DNA of 41,402 bases from Aureobasidium sp. EXF-3400 (lineage: Eukaryota > Ascomycota > Dothideomycetes > Dothideales > Saccotheciaceae), in NCBI GenBank assembly GCA_024195585.1, contig SWBL01000402.1:1-41402 (forward strand), given 5' to 3'. Position numbers and translations under genes: made by a program. Below the pieces are notes generated by a model, which saw only the letters and a program-made list of their open reading frames with translations, ran no database searches and was not told the DNA's origin. Positions 21,264 to 31,900 of this stretch are shown here, piece after piece; within the stretch, counting starts at the first letter, position 1; the number at the start of each line of letters is the position of its first letter.

Positions 21264-21624
21264 TCTTTGTATTTTTCACCTTTTGGTAGGAGTATCGATA
21301 GAAGAGATGTATCTGGGTCCCATGAGTCAAGAACACGCGTTGTTGTTGCACCAACCACCTACATGGACATATGATGTAATATTCTAGTGGGGTGCTAGTA
21401 CAGAGTGCCTGAGAATTCAGGCAGATCTCACATAGGCTTCACCTCGGATTCGTCTACTCCTTAGGCTTCACACAACGCACTGATTCTAAAACTATAGCTA
21501 TCGACAGATTTACGACTACTATGAAGTTAAGACCGCCGAGCTTGTTGACAAGTGACACTGATAGTATGGTTTGCATGCGGACAGGGAGTAACAGCTCATC
21601 CTGGAGCAAAAAAACATCAAAAAA
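21264..21624. other. Intergenic stretch between Kelch gene and tRNA-Thr
   Basis: Promoter side of the Kelch gene and 3' flank of the tRNA gene. A T6 run on the minus strand at 21619-21624 follows the tRNA and can serve as a Pol III terminator. Confidence 0.5.
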
Positions 21625-21718
21625 TGCCCACTCACGGAATCGAACCATGGATCTTGTCATGTCAGACTCAAATTCGAGTCTTTACGAGTGACACGCCGTA
21701 CCACTTGGCCAAGCGGGC
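21625..21718 (-). tRNA. tRNA-Thr(CGT) with 22-nt intron
   Basis: The acceptor stem GCCCGCT/AGTGGGC pairs fully (one G-U) with discriminator A. The D stem is GCC/GGC with AAGTGGTAC loop. The anticodon stem TGTCA/TGACA carries loop CTCGTAA, anticodon CGT (complement at 21684-21686). The variable region is AGATC and the T arm CATGG-TTCGATT-CCGTG. An intron (21661-21682) lies one base 3' of the anticodon and can fold as AGACTC/GAGTCT. The mature length is 72 nt. GGCCAAGT in the D arm and AGATC match yeast tRNA-Thr. It decodes ACG. Confidence 0.93.
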
Positions 21719-22648
21719 CCGTGCTGCTCGAAACTGAGTACAGAGTGTATAAGAATAGATCTGGTAGTGTCCAAGGGAGGTCGGGAGGCTTGGAGGCTTC
21801 GTCCCGAAGCCTGTCGTGACTTGAGCGCGTCCAACGCCAGCAACTTATCGGAGAGCACATTGAATGACCTGTACGCAATCACAATGTCCGAAGGGCCTGC
21901 TGTCTGTGTGTCGAGCGCAGTATGGGCCTGAGGGGAGCCTTTCGGCTCAGGAAGGGAAAACAAATGGAAAAATGGAAAAAGTATTCTCCGTAACGTGACA
22001 CCTTGGGTACAGCAATCCAAGAGATATGCTGCCTTAATCAGGAGCTTCAACATATTGAGATAGGTGTATGATAAAACAGAAAAAAAAGCCATGATCGGAA
22101 GAAAAGGCCTTTCGATGAGATTTGATCAGAGAAAAGTCAACCGAAGGCAAACGACGGCACTCCCGAAGCCGAGACACTCTTCACTACTCAAACTCTGCCA
22201 ACACCTGTTTGCCTTCTGATTGCCATCAATTCCAGAATACGACACAGCGTGTCGCGAAGTTTTGAATAGTATAGAGATATCTCGTCAGAATTCGTCGGAT
22301 CCCAGTGTCTGTTGTGCCCAGACCGCTGTCTCTTTGCGGTACAGAAGCGATGTTATGTGTAGGTCACGAATCATGAGGATCTAATGTCACAGAGACTCGT
22401 TGATCCTCCTCTAAAGTTGTTTCTACTGAGTCTTGTACACGGTAAGGAAAGACTGCATTCAGAACGATGCATGATAACATGGCTACCAGCCGCCCATGAA
22501 GCAAGGCCTGCACGACTGTGCCGCAACCCACCGTGCATATAATCCAGGCACTCTGCGCCATCACTCATAGCTCACCACTCTCAAGTCTCAGCCCTAAGCT
22601 CCAAACCATCTCAGCCATACCTTTCAAAGCCTCCCGATAGCGTTAACG
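21719..22648. other. Gene-free stretch with two short hairpins
   Basis: AGGCTTCG-TCC-CGAAGCCT at 21794-21812 and GAGCC-TTTC-GGCTC at 21935-21948 are perfect short hairpins. A 136-codon minus-strand frame crosses the tRNA and is not credible. A TATA-like CATATAAT near 22535 may serve the next gene. Confidence 0.5.
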
Positions 22649-23281
22649 ATGAACTTTACGGCATCTCCAGAAGGTGAGCCAATAGAACTCGAAATATTAT
22701 TATCCATCCTATTCCGCCTCCTAGCCTCCCAAGTACTAAACTACGGCATGCTCCTCACCATCCTCTCCGAAAGCATATCCCTCATCTTCATCCTCATTGG
22801 AATTCTCCTAGGAGCATCAGCTTTCGAATACCTCCATCCTATACTCGAATACCTCCTCTCTATAACTGGTATTACCACCGCTGACGATGACATCCCATCG
22901 TTTCTCTCATTCGTACTCCACTTGCTTGATTTTCCCGATTCAAACATTGATCAACAAATTCCACGACAACAAAGATGCCCGTTATTTGACAGCGTCTCCA
23001 TGTTCTATACCGCTTGGCACATAGGTCGTGGATGGAAAATGCTTGAGATCGATAGTCTTACTTACGAGAATATGGTTAGTCTTGGTCTGTTGATGATCTT
23101 CCTGGTACCGAAGAGTTTTATTGAGGGAAAGATTGCTTTTACAGTGCTGGCGCAGGGATTGAAGTTAGTACGGAGGGTGAAGGAGGATAGGAGAAGTAGA
23201 AATGTGGATAGTGATGTAAACGGTATTGTGAAAAAGCAGGAAAGGATGGATTCAAAGGATGAGGTGTCAGAAAAGGTTTAG
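22649..23281 (+). CDS. Small orphan membrane protein
   Basis: 210-residue single-exon frame with a good start context (AACGATGAAC) and a TATA-like CATATAAT about 110 bp upstream. The N-terminal 75 residues are strongly hydrophobic and hold two or three membrane helices (ILLSILFRLLASQVL, GMLLTILSESISLIFILIGILLGASAF). A further hydrophobic stretch lies near 143-158 (VSLGLLMIFLVP). The C-terminus is charged and probably cytosolic (RRVKEDRRSRN..KKQERMD). I do not recognise the family. Because it is short, intronless and lacks a known relative, it may be lineage-specific or, less likely, a chance frame. Confidence 0.5.
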   Translation: MNFTASPEGEPIELEILLSILFRLLASQVLNYGMLLTILSESISLIFILIGILLGASAFEYLHPILEYLLSITGITTADDDIPSFLSFVLHLLDFPDSNIDQQIPRQQRCPLFDSVSMFYTAWHIGRGWKMLEIDSLTYENMVSLGLLMIFLVPKSFIEGKIAFTVLAQGLKLVRRVKEDRRSRNVDSDVNGIVKKQERMDSKDEVSEKV

Positions 23282-23820
23282 AGGCCTGGATGCTGGTGTT
23301 GCCAGAGAGGCAGATGGGATTGATCGATACATGCAGCTTCTATGGCTTACAAGCAAGAGGGGGATACAATCTTTACGGAGCACTGGGAGATGTCAAAAGA
23401 GCTGATGATATCGCTGACTCTCACAAGAATGCTTCTTTTCCTCAAACCCACCTGCATTCTCAAAGATGTATATGAAACAGGCTCTAGCACGCGAATAGAA
23501 AAGAATTAACTTTGCATAATGCTGTTGGACTTTTATATGTTCTGCCTTCTCAATAACAGGACGAAAAAAGTCAAAAAGGCGAACGGAAGAAAAAAGCGCC
23601 TGTGCTAGTACCGAGAGGAAGCTGTGCCATCATAACAGAAATTTTCGTGAAAGACGAGAAAAAAAGACCAGACGTGTGAAGACAAGAAAAGGCCTTGCAA
23701 AAGAAAGAGACAAAAGAGAGACCACAATTCATAAAGGAGAAGAGAAACCACTCCTCCATATGCCAATCTCAAAACCACTCAGCATTCATAAAGACGAAGA
23801 ACAGAAATCACCCCTCATGC
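23282..23820. other. Convergent intergenic stretch
   Basis: Purine-rich on the plus strand around 23560-23760 (AAAGAAAGAGAC type runs), which on the minus strand is a pyrimidine-rich 3' flank of the Brl1 gene. No supported gene. Confidence 0.5.
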
Positions 23821-25404
23821 TCAGCGGAACTGCAATCTCCTCACTGGCGAAGTCTCCCTATCTGCCGCGTACTGGCCACTAGCTGCAGGCTCAAGACCCA
23901 ATTGCTGACCCTGCTGGTAAGGATTGTTGCCCCACTCCAATGCAGAGTTGTACGAGTGCTGAGGAGTAGGAGGAGGAGCACCATTGTAGTAGTGATGATG
24001 CTGAGCACTAGCATTCTCAGCAGCCTTGTCGCGGAAGACGGCGAATGCAAAGTTGGAGCCAGCAATGGTGACGAAGATCAACAGCACCGAGAAGATCTGT
24101 ATTGTAAGTTAGTAAGAAGCTCAAATACTAAAGTCAAGAAGAACAGAAACTCACCATAGCTTTGTATGAAATAGGTTCAATGAAACTGTTAAAGATCTCG
24201 GCAAACGCATGAGCGCTGATTCTCGCACGACCAACATTGTGAGGGTTCTGGTTCATGCATTGCTCCCAGTTGTGACAAGCATTTTCCAACATGGGTGGAC
24301 GGGTGGACGGATCACAGCGGTTGTGCTCGTAATCTCTTGCGCAAGCAGCCATCTGGCCAAGCACTTCGGCTACGGCGATACTGGTCTGTTTGTCGACGTC
24401 GCCGCGGATGGTGGCCCAGAAACTGTAGAGGATGTACATTATGCTGCCGATGAGGAACATGTTGAGGAGGAGTTGTGCGTAAAAGGAGAGGACGTGGGGT
24501 AGTGTTGGATGTGCGGTGATGAACTCGAACAGAGTCACGGACCAGTGTTTGTTGGGAGGAGATTGTTGTTGCTGCTGTTGTGATGATGGCTGTTGTTGAA
24601 GTTCTTGGGGTGGTGCCGGTTTATCCAGACTCTTGTCCTGTTTGCTGCTCACCTTACGTGACTTTGCGACTTGGATTGGCCTTTGTTCTGTCTCAGAGTC
24701 CGAGACGCTGTCTCTTCGAGCTACCAGAGCTTTCTGTTCCTTACTCCTTTTCTTCATAATCTTGCGCTCGGCTCCGTGTGCATAGTCATCTTTTGAACGT
24801 GGTGAAGAAGCCATATCTTTGATACCCTTCCACCAGCTCTGACGGCGTGATGGTGACTCCCTATCCTTCTCTTTCTTTCCCCCAGCAGTAAACACTGGCT
24901 TGCTCATGGTATCCAGATTGGAGAACTTCGATCTCAGACTCATATCGGGAGTAGCGTCACTGTCGACGTCGTTGCGCTCGGGTGATTTGGGTGTCTCGCC
25001 GCCAGAAGATGCAAAGTCGTCAACGTCCAGTTTCCTCGGAGTAGAGAACAAGGGGTTGTTTCTCATAGACGGGGGCAAGGCAGGTAGAGGTTTAGGTGAT
25101 GAGAAAAAGTGTGGCTGAGAAGCAGGTTCGCGAAGGGTGGGAAAGGTCGACTTGTTAGGTGAACCGAATACTGCGTAGCTGCCTGTTAGGAACCCATTAG
25201 CGACCTTTGAAGTGGACCTTTGGTTTGATCACACGCGAGCAGATGGTACTCACGCTTCTTGTCGTTGATGCTTCCGTTGTGGATACTGCCGTTGTTGCGC
25301 TGTGAGTTGCGGCCTACTTGTGCAAAGGGTGATCGTTCGTCTAGAGGCCCAGTTCCATTCTCATACTGGAAGTCCATAGGGGTTGCATGCATGCGGTTCG
25401 ACAT
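23821..25404 (-). CDS. Nuclear envelope protein Brl1/Brr6 (nuclear pore assembly)
   Basis: 484 residues in three exons (25404-25254, 25182-24155, 24096-23821) with 71- and 58-nt introns. The family domain has two membrane helices (VLSFYAQLLLNMFLIGSIMYILYSF and IFSVLLIFVTIAGSNFAFAVF) flanking a luminal segment with four cysteines in the pattern CARDYEHNRC and CHNWEQC. These form the disulfides of the Brr6/Brl1 domain, followed by FIEPISYKAM. The N-terminal half is disordered and contains a glutamine run (QQQQQQ near 24570). Brl1 and Brr6 help fuse inner and outer nuclear membranes during nuclear pore insertion. The start MSNRMHATPMDFQYENGTGPLD keeps the MDF..GPLD block expected near the N-terminus; the frame further 5' has no ATG I prefer. 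Confidence 0.92.
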
Positions 25405-25905
25405 GTTTGCTTGTTGATGCAGGAGGGAGACCAAAAACGTTACACTTGACAAACAAAGCTTGTTGACATGGCAAGACGAACCACACTTTACGCCAGCGCG
25501 AGATGAAATCTGGGGCAGTCCGAGACAACGCGCCGGCACCCTGTTCTCCACACTTCTAAATCTATCTGCCAACACCATGACCTTTCATTTGAAACGATCA
25601 CTCGCACTCAACATCACACTGCATCCACACATTGAAGTAATCTTGAGAAGAACTAGATTGAGAACTGAACTGCGTATAGAGGTATCGTGCATGAGTAAAG
25701 ACAACAAGAGAAAAAGAAAAGAACTAAACATCCATGTTTTAGTCCACCATTTTGAGCCCTTTGCTTTTCGCTCCCAATAACTCCTGCAAAAATTGCTATC
25801 TCTTTTGCGCATTCCCTAAAGTTATAAACAGAAGATAACACAACCTCGCCGCACGCTTGAAACGAATATTAGTAGGAAAGAATGGTGAGGAATAATGTCC
25901 TGTCT
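25405..25905. other. Gene-free stretch between Brl1 and the 1219-residue gene
   Basis: Promoter of Brl1 and 3' UTR of the upstream gene on the same strand. Short frames only. Confidence 0.5.
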
Positions 25906-28900
25906 TTAGAACATGCCCGCCTCGTTGAGAACCGGCGAGCCAACGGCATCAAAGCGAGCACTGCTTGCTCCTGTTTGTGTTGTATTGGTAGTATGTGTTG
26001 TGTGACTGGTCTCAAAGCTCTGCTTTGTACGAAGTGGTTGGTGATAAGTGCTCACAGCTTCAGCAGAAGGTTTGCGCGAACCCATGAGCTCATGCGATCC
26101 AAATGATGGCACAACAGATCGCATTGGTGGAGAAGTGAATCCGTTCAGGGGCGGCGATGTGACGCTGTCGGGAGTCTTCTCCCTGTCGGATGAGCCTTCT
26201 CTACCAAAGCCGAATAGCTTGCGACGGCGGGAGACCACTGCTGCTTGCTCGACAGCGTAAACTTCGTCCATTCCGTTCTTCAGCGAAGCTCCAGGGGGCA
26301 AATCGACAGTATCGATATTGGATGTGGATGACACAAGCGTGGGCTCCGAGATGTCGAACTTGTTGATGGTCTTCTTGCGCAACATCTCTCCTCTAGGTTT
26401 TCCAAGAGGGATGGAAGGCATAACTGCAGGTGCCTGCTTTGAGAAAGGCGCTCTCGACACTGATGAAGCGGTTCCAAGTGGAGGAGACATGATCGAGTTG
26501 AAGCTTGCTGGTGATTGAGAAGGCGAAGGTCCCATGTGTGGTCTTGCGCTGGGGTGCAGACCTGCAGCTCTACTGTTGCTTCTCATGCGGCCTCTGCCTT
26601 CTGTTGAAGGTGATCTGTATTGGTTGATCTCAGGGGAGGGTCGCTGTCCAGGAATTGCAGGAGGAGTATCAGCATCACTGACTGCCATGCCAACATCTCC
26701 ACGGCTACGACTATGTGAGCGTGCTCGAGAAGCGTTAGAACCTGATCGGTTGCGCGACCTGTCTCTGGCCTGCTGCGGAGGTGTACGGCCAATCTCGCTA
26801 TCTGCTTGGGGTCTGGCACTGGGCATCACAGGTCCAGGGCCGAGAGGCCATTGTGCACCGACGTTCGCAGACGGAGGTAGCTTATCCTCATAGCTTGGGT
26901 TGCGTTCAATAGGATGAGCGCCCGAAAGACCCAGACCAAGTCTTGAGCCATTGGTTTGTCTCATGTTCATAGTCTCTTGACTGGGTTTAGCCTTGAGCAT
27001 ACCGAAAGCCTTGAGAGCGCCGCTTGCGCTAGGGCCTGGGCTGGGTCCGCGACTCTCACTCTCGACAATACTCTTCATCTTCTCTTGAATGGCCCTTTTG
27101 CGAGCCTCAAGTTCATTGGCAAATGCCTCGCGTTCTGCTTGAGTGGCAGTGCTAGCATCGCGGGTGTGCTGTGGGTGCCATGGAGCACTTTCGACATTAT
27201 CGTCAGAGGTTGATGGTCGTGAGCCATTAGTCTTCAGAGGGAGAGGAGTGAGTCCTTGACCTTGAGAAGCGGCGGTCGTCGAGTTGGTCGTGACTCGGGA
27301 AGGAATCTCTCCATAGTAGTTGTCAAGTTCGTCGATATTCCAGGCGCTCGAGTTGCCAGAGAAGCGACGATCTGAGTACGTGTTTCGACTAATAGTCGAG
27401 GCGCGATCGGCGTACGGTGGATTAGGAGGATAGATTGAGGATCCATCACTTCTGTTTCGCAGATGTTGACTGATCATACCGCCGATACCTTCATGCACGC
27501 CAATCGTAGGAGAGTCAGTATCTTCGCGATCATCAGCACCAGCCTGGGCGAATGCAATGTTGATGGAAGGTTCGGGGAATGGGAATCCTCTACGTTCCTC
27601 CTCTTCCTCCTCATCCACCTCGGTGATGAAGTCGTCGCGGAGAGCAGGGTGTTGCGAGACGGGTGGCTGGCCATTAGCTCCGTAGCGACTAGCAGAGGAA
27701 GCCGGGCGTGAATAGTCGAACTTCTCCTCAACCTCATCTTCGTCGTCGCTATCGCCAAAGAATGTGCGATTGTTATTGTCGTTGTTAAATGTTGCAGCTG
27801 CTGCTTGTTCTGGCGAGTCTCCGTGAGCAACGCGGTTTTGCATAGCAGCGCGTTGGAAAACGGCGAGCGCAGCGTTGACTGGTGGTGGCTCAGGAGCAGA
27901 AGTGGTAGTAGCAGCTCCTGGCCTCGAGGAAATGGAGCGAGAGCGTGATCGCTGAGAAGTACGAGAGAAGTTGTTTTGTCTGGCCGAGTCGAAACGTGCT
28001 AGACGAGAGTCTGGCGGAGTGTGCTCTGATGATGCTTGTCTGGAGGTAGAACCTTCTCTTGACATGAATTTGCTGGGAGGTAGTTGCTCTGCGGGCACTT
28101 GCTTGGGTGTTTCGGCCTGGCTCACTGGTGACAACTTTATCGGAGTATCGACCGGAGACTCATTCTTGGTCTGGCCCATCTGCATCTGTCGCTTGAGGTA
28201 TTGTTGCTCGTCAAACTGCTGAGCTGGCTTGTTAAACATACCCAAAGCGGTTGCCTTTCCGTGGTCACCTCGCTCCAGAGCTGAGTGCAAAACTTGGTAC
28301 TCCTCAGTCTCGGGGATGACAGGACTGATGGGAGATTGCGGGTAGCTGGAGACAGTTGGGCTTGATGCGCTCGAGGCTACCTTTGCGACCAGTGTATTGA
28401 GAGGAGCCATGCCACTTCTGAGTTGTGGACTAGTGGTGTTTTGTAGAGTGTACGGCTTGTAAGCACGGCGGTCCTGCAGGTTTCCAATACTTCTAGAGTG
28501 GTTAAGAGCAGCTGGTAGCGTTGGAGCACGCTGTCGTTGGTTGATGGAGTTCAATCGTGACATTGTCGAGGCTTGTTGATCTTGGATATGTTGGTTGAGA
28601 CCTTGTTCGTACAGACGGCGTTTGGTCATTGAACGTTCCAATCCTGGTCCAGTAGGATTCGGTGATGTTTTGGGCAAGGTTGCTGGAGTAGAGATGGCAG
28701 TACCAATAGATTGCGAGGCGACTGAGGTAGCTGTTGATGAGGAAGGATCCTGTGAGGGGACCGAATTTGTTGTCGAATCGCTGTTGCGCTTAAGAAAGGA
28801 GAAGCCAGTCTCAGTACCAGACAGACCAAGCCCCTTTGGTAGATCATCTGATGCACGGCGTTCAGGATCAGTGTCAGGAGACTGTAGAGCACTGTCACTG

Positions 28901-29565
28901 TCCCAATCGGCGCCCATGGCAAGCAATCGCTCCCTTTCTTGCTGTCTGTACTTCTGGAATGCTGACATGTTCATATCATCGTCGTAGAGCATCTTTCCAC
29001 CCATGGCACGTTCGCTGTTGCCTCCTATGCTTTTTGCGGAGCCTGTGGCGATCTTGTAGACCTTCTGACGACCGCCGAATAGCACATTGCCTTCTCCAGG
29101 ACGAGAGCGGGTCATGACGCTGCCATCCGGATTTGAGTTGTTATCAGTTCCGTAGCCATCTTCAGATGCAAATGAACCAGTGCGGTCGAAAGCGAATGGT
29201 GGGCGGATAGAGCTGCTGATGGATTCAACCTCGGCAATATCATTGAGATTGTTGTTGGACGAGAAACCAAAATCGAGCAGGCGGGAGTTGCGTTGGGGCT
29301 GGAGGACACTATCATCTGAAGCCTTTCCGAGCAACGAGTGCGGGTCGTCTTGCTCTCTGAGCATACTGAATCTTGTCGAGAGATTGGGCATAATAAGACT
29401 TGTGCGGAAGTCGTCAATGGACGGCAAGGCAGATCCTAGATCAAGCTGTGGTTTCTCCTCGACTACCTCTTTCTTGTTCTTCTTCCATTTCTTGCCGGTG
29501 CTTGTAGGCGGTGACAAGGGGCTAGAGGCCGCCTCGCCGTTCTTCTTGCTCAGAAATCGATGCAT
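25906..29565 (-). CDS. Large low-complexity protein of unknown function
   Basis: 1219 residues, no intron. The ATG at 29565 (MHRFLSKKNGEAAS) is preferred; the frame runs another 31 codons 5' but only from GTG. The best-ordered part is near the N-terminus: a basic patch KKWKKNKKE, then ALPSIDDFRTSLIMPNLSTRFSMLREQDDP (residues about 48-78) and GKASDDSVL. I remember a similar block in other Pezizomycotina proteins without an assigned function. A short helical stretch (AFQKYRQQERERLLAMGADWDSD) lies near 230, and another (ALERGDHGKATALGMFNK) near 440. The rest is S/P/R/Q-rich and disordered, with RS-type runs (SQRSRSRSISSR, RDRSRNRSGSNASRARSHSRSRG) and many S/T-P sites suggesting phosphorylation. 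It could be a cell-polarity or RNA-linked scaffold; that is speculative. Confidence 0.85.
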   Translation of the reverse strand: MHRFLSKKNGEAASSPLSPPTSTGKKWKKNKKEVVEEKPQLDLGSALPSIDDFRTSLIMPNLSTRFSMLREQDDPHSLLGKASDDSVLQPQRNSRLLDFGFSSNNNLNDIAEVESISSSIRPPFAFDRTGSFASEDGYGTDNNSNPDGSVMTRSRPGEGNVLFGGRQKVYKIATGSAKSIGGNSERAMGGKMLYDDDMNMSAFQKYRQQERERLLAMGADWDSDSALQSPDTDPERRASDDLPKGLGLSGTETGFSFLKRNSDSTTNSVPSQDPSSSTATSVASQSIGTAISTPATLPKTSPNPTGPGLERSMTKRRLYEQGLNQHIQDQQASTMSRLNSINQRQRAPTLPAALNHSRSIGNLQDRRAYKPYTLQNTTSPQLRSGMAPLNTLVAKVASSASSPTVSSYPQSPISPVIPETEEYQVLHSALERGDHGKATALGMFNKPAQQFDEQQYLKRQMQMGQTKNESPVDTPIKLSPVSQAETPKQVPAEQLPPSKFMSREGSTSRQASSEHTPPDSRLARFDSARQNNFSRTSQRSRSRSISSRPGAATTTSAPEPPPVNAALAVFQRAAMQNRVAHGDSPEQAAAATFNNDNNNRTFFGDSDDEDEVEEKFDYSRPASSASRYGANGQPPVSQHPALRDDFITEVDEEEEEERRGFPFPEPSINIAFAQAGADDREDTDSPTIGVHEGIGGMISQHLRNRSDGSSIYPPNPPYADRASTISRNTYSDRRFSGNSSAWNIDELDNYYGEIPSRVTTNSTTAASQGQGLTPLPLKTNGSRPSTSDDNVESAPWHPQHTRDASTATQAEREAFANELEARKRAIQEKMKSIVESESRGPSPGPSASGALKAFGMLKAKPSQETMNMRQTNGSRLGLGLSGAHPIERNPSYEDKLPPSANVGAQWPLGPGPVMPSARPQADSEIGRTPPQQARDRSRNRSGSNASRARSHSRSRGDVGMAVSDADTPPAIPGQRPSPEINQYRSPSTEGRGRMRSNSRAAGLHPSARPHMGPSPSQSPASFNSIMSPPLGTASSVSRAPFSKQAPAVMPSIPLGKPRGEMLRKKTINKFDISEPTLVSSTSNIDTVDLPPGASLKNGMDEVYAVEQAAVVSRRRKLFGFGREGSSDREKTPDSVTSPPLNGFTSPPMRSVVPSFGSHELMGSRKPSAEAVSTYHQPLRTKQSFETSHTTHTTNTTQTGASSARFDAVGSPVLNEAGMF

Positions 29566-31900
29566 GTTGAGTAGATTCCAGTGAAAACTGGGGTGCCAGG
29601 GCGACGGGCGACAAAAGCTGAGAATTGACTCTTCGAGTGTGTCGGAGGGTGATTTCACACCATGAAGCGGTCAAACCAGGAGTTAGGCGCCGGAGTGCAT
29701 GCAAAGACAAACGGAGGGCGATTGGAAGTTTAAGCAGCCGGTGGCTCAGACGCAGTCGGTATCGCAGACACAAACGCGCAAATGGCGCAATAATCGAGGA
29801 GGCAGGTGGCCGTCGAGGGGCAATGTTAGGTGTGTAGGCGTGTAGTGGGGTCTTGGTAGACAGGTGCTAAGGAATGTTGACAGGAAATTGGCGACGGCCG
29901 AGGTTCGAGTGAGTTGCAAAAAAGTGAGTGCTGGTCGAGAGATGCGACAAAGCCAAGTGAACAGAAGGGAAAACAGAAAGAAAGGTCCTGGTCGAGTCTG
30001 ACTCGAATTGGTCTGGAAAGAAGAATCGAGTAGAGTAGGCGGCACACAGACTTCGTTTCATCAGCGGATACCGCAGATTGCTCTCTCCACGCGCTTGGTC
30101 TCTACCGTTGCCGCCTTGTGCTGATCGGAATTGTGTATTCGGGGACCACAAACGTCTTTTCAGCAAACGGCCTCGAGATATGGGAAGACGGGCACTCCTT
30201 AATATCCCATTGACCTCAATCGTCGAGAAATCCCTTTGCACATTAGCCTGCCCACCACGCTGCAAGAGAGCAGACCATGCGTTTCAGCTTGCCTGTGACG
30301 TGCGATTCCTCGACGCAATCTAAAGAGTAGCTTTGTTCACTTCAACAAGTGCCTGCCGAACCATCATCTCATTCTTCATCCATCCCGTCATTACTCATCT
30401 ATCTCTGACCACCATGGCTAACACGCAACACCGCTCCCGCATCGCCGTGGCGGTAGGACAACACCATCAAACAGCGAGAGCAAGCCCAACATCCCGGTCA
30501 TCGCATGGCACTCATTGCGCTTGGCTCAGGGGTAGAAATGAATGAACCACGTTCCTGGCTCCGCCGAGCATGGCCATCACGCGACGTGATTGGCTCGGTC
30601 CATCATTTCACTTTGGCAAGCAGAAGCCTTTTCGGCGGGCCGCAGAAGCCGTCATGTTTGACTCGGTTCTAGTCAAAAGCACTTTTTTCCACCAGCATCC
30701 ATGACAGCTTCCTGAAGAAGGCCTGTCGAGGTTTCGAAACCTCTTCCCTGCATTCTGTGTCAGGCTATACCCTCTGGACCCTGGCAGACCCCCAGGCCTT
30801 CCATCTCGGTTCACGCAACCATATCGCCACCAGCAAAACCCCAGTGTTGCAGAGGTAAACAACTCCAGTGCCAATCCAGCGCAGGGTCCCTCAACGGCCG
30901 ACCACCAAACAGCGGGACGTTGCAAAAGATAAATTTTATCTCCGCTGTCCTTTGTCCTGCAAGCGCGCCATCTTTCCCACCGGTCATCTCATGTTGAAGC
31001 AGCTGAGACAACATGAGGCTCTTCACATATCCCACTTTCTACGCGAGCTCTTTCGTTTGTACGCTTGCAACCATAGTTCTGGGATAGATATGATATTGCG
31101 TGAGTGATTGCATTTAGCAGCCGGAAGATCATCGATGTAGCACGGCTTGCTCCTTCAAACCAATTTACACATTTACGAGTCTAAAATCCTCCGATGAACC
31201 CCAGACACGGCCTGGTTCCATGGGGCGAAATGGTCGATCTTGCCTCTGCGCTCTCGTCCGCTCTTCAGTCGATAACAGTTGTAGAAAAGATAACCAGGAG
31301 ATCAGTGGTGATAGTCTGAGAAGTTCCAGGCTGTTGGAGCCCACCCCCATGTCGATCTACCGGTGCTACTTTCTTTGGCATCCTTCGCGCATCCTCGGGA
31401 TGGGTTGTTTGTGTCGAGGTAAACGGTTTTGTGTGCATGATGAAATGTGGGGGAGAAGGTACAGACCATGTCCTGTCCTAATATTTTGCGAATCGACTTT
31501 CTATTACATAGCCATCACTGCTCACAGTCTTGTTGCATGCGCCTGAAACTCCAATCCATCACCGATCTATATACAAGTGGGTCTAAAAGATGGCAATGCC
31601 AAGTATGCACGACATGTGCGTTGAGAGGTGAAGCAATGGACCTTCAACTGTCAGCCACCATAGCACTCCTGAAAATCTGCCCTAACGACCGCTGCACTCT
31701 TATCCTACTCTCTTCATGCAAGACGGGTTCACACCTGCAACCATCGAGCCTCACCGTCACTCCACACATCTGGTCCAAGCAGAGTCATGCAAAAAAAGAG
31801 GTCTGGTGATGACTGAGGCTTTGCACAGACAACATTCTAGTCGTTACAAAGCGTTTTGATTGCAGCGGACAAGGTGACCTCATTTTTGAAGCTTCTAGTT
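29566..31900. other. 2.3-kb gene-free stretch with inverted repeats
   Basis: Longest stretch without a convincing gene. The first part is the leader and promoter of the 1219-residue gene. At 30564-30598 a hairpin (CCGAGC..ATCACG-CGA-CGTGAT..GCTCGG) holds an inverted CCAAT box (ATTGG at 30589-30593). At 30927-30941 AGATAAATTTTATCT is a near-perfect palindrome of two GATA sites. Frames of 60-120 codons overlap in conflicting directions. A non-coding transcript or a multi-exon small gene cannot be excluded. Confidence 0.5.

Noticed and set aside
21625..21718. Type II tRNA (Ser/Leu) with a long variable arm
   Set aside because: Using the first TGACA as 3' anticodon stem leaves a 10-nt variable region that does not pair. 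The second TGACA gives a standard 5-nt AGATC as in tRNA-Thr.
21682..22092. 136-codon minus-strand frame
   Set aside because: Its end lies inside the tRNA-Thr gene and it has no recognisable domain.
24560..24610. CAG/CTG-type trinucleotide run as a separate repeat element
   Set aside because: It is the glutamine-rich segment of the Brl1-like protein, imperfect and in frame, so it is described with that gene.
30333..31809. Several 60-120 codon frames in the 2.3-kb gene-free stretch
   Set aside because: They overlap in both directions, lack domains or good start contexts, and do not join through plausible introns.
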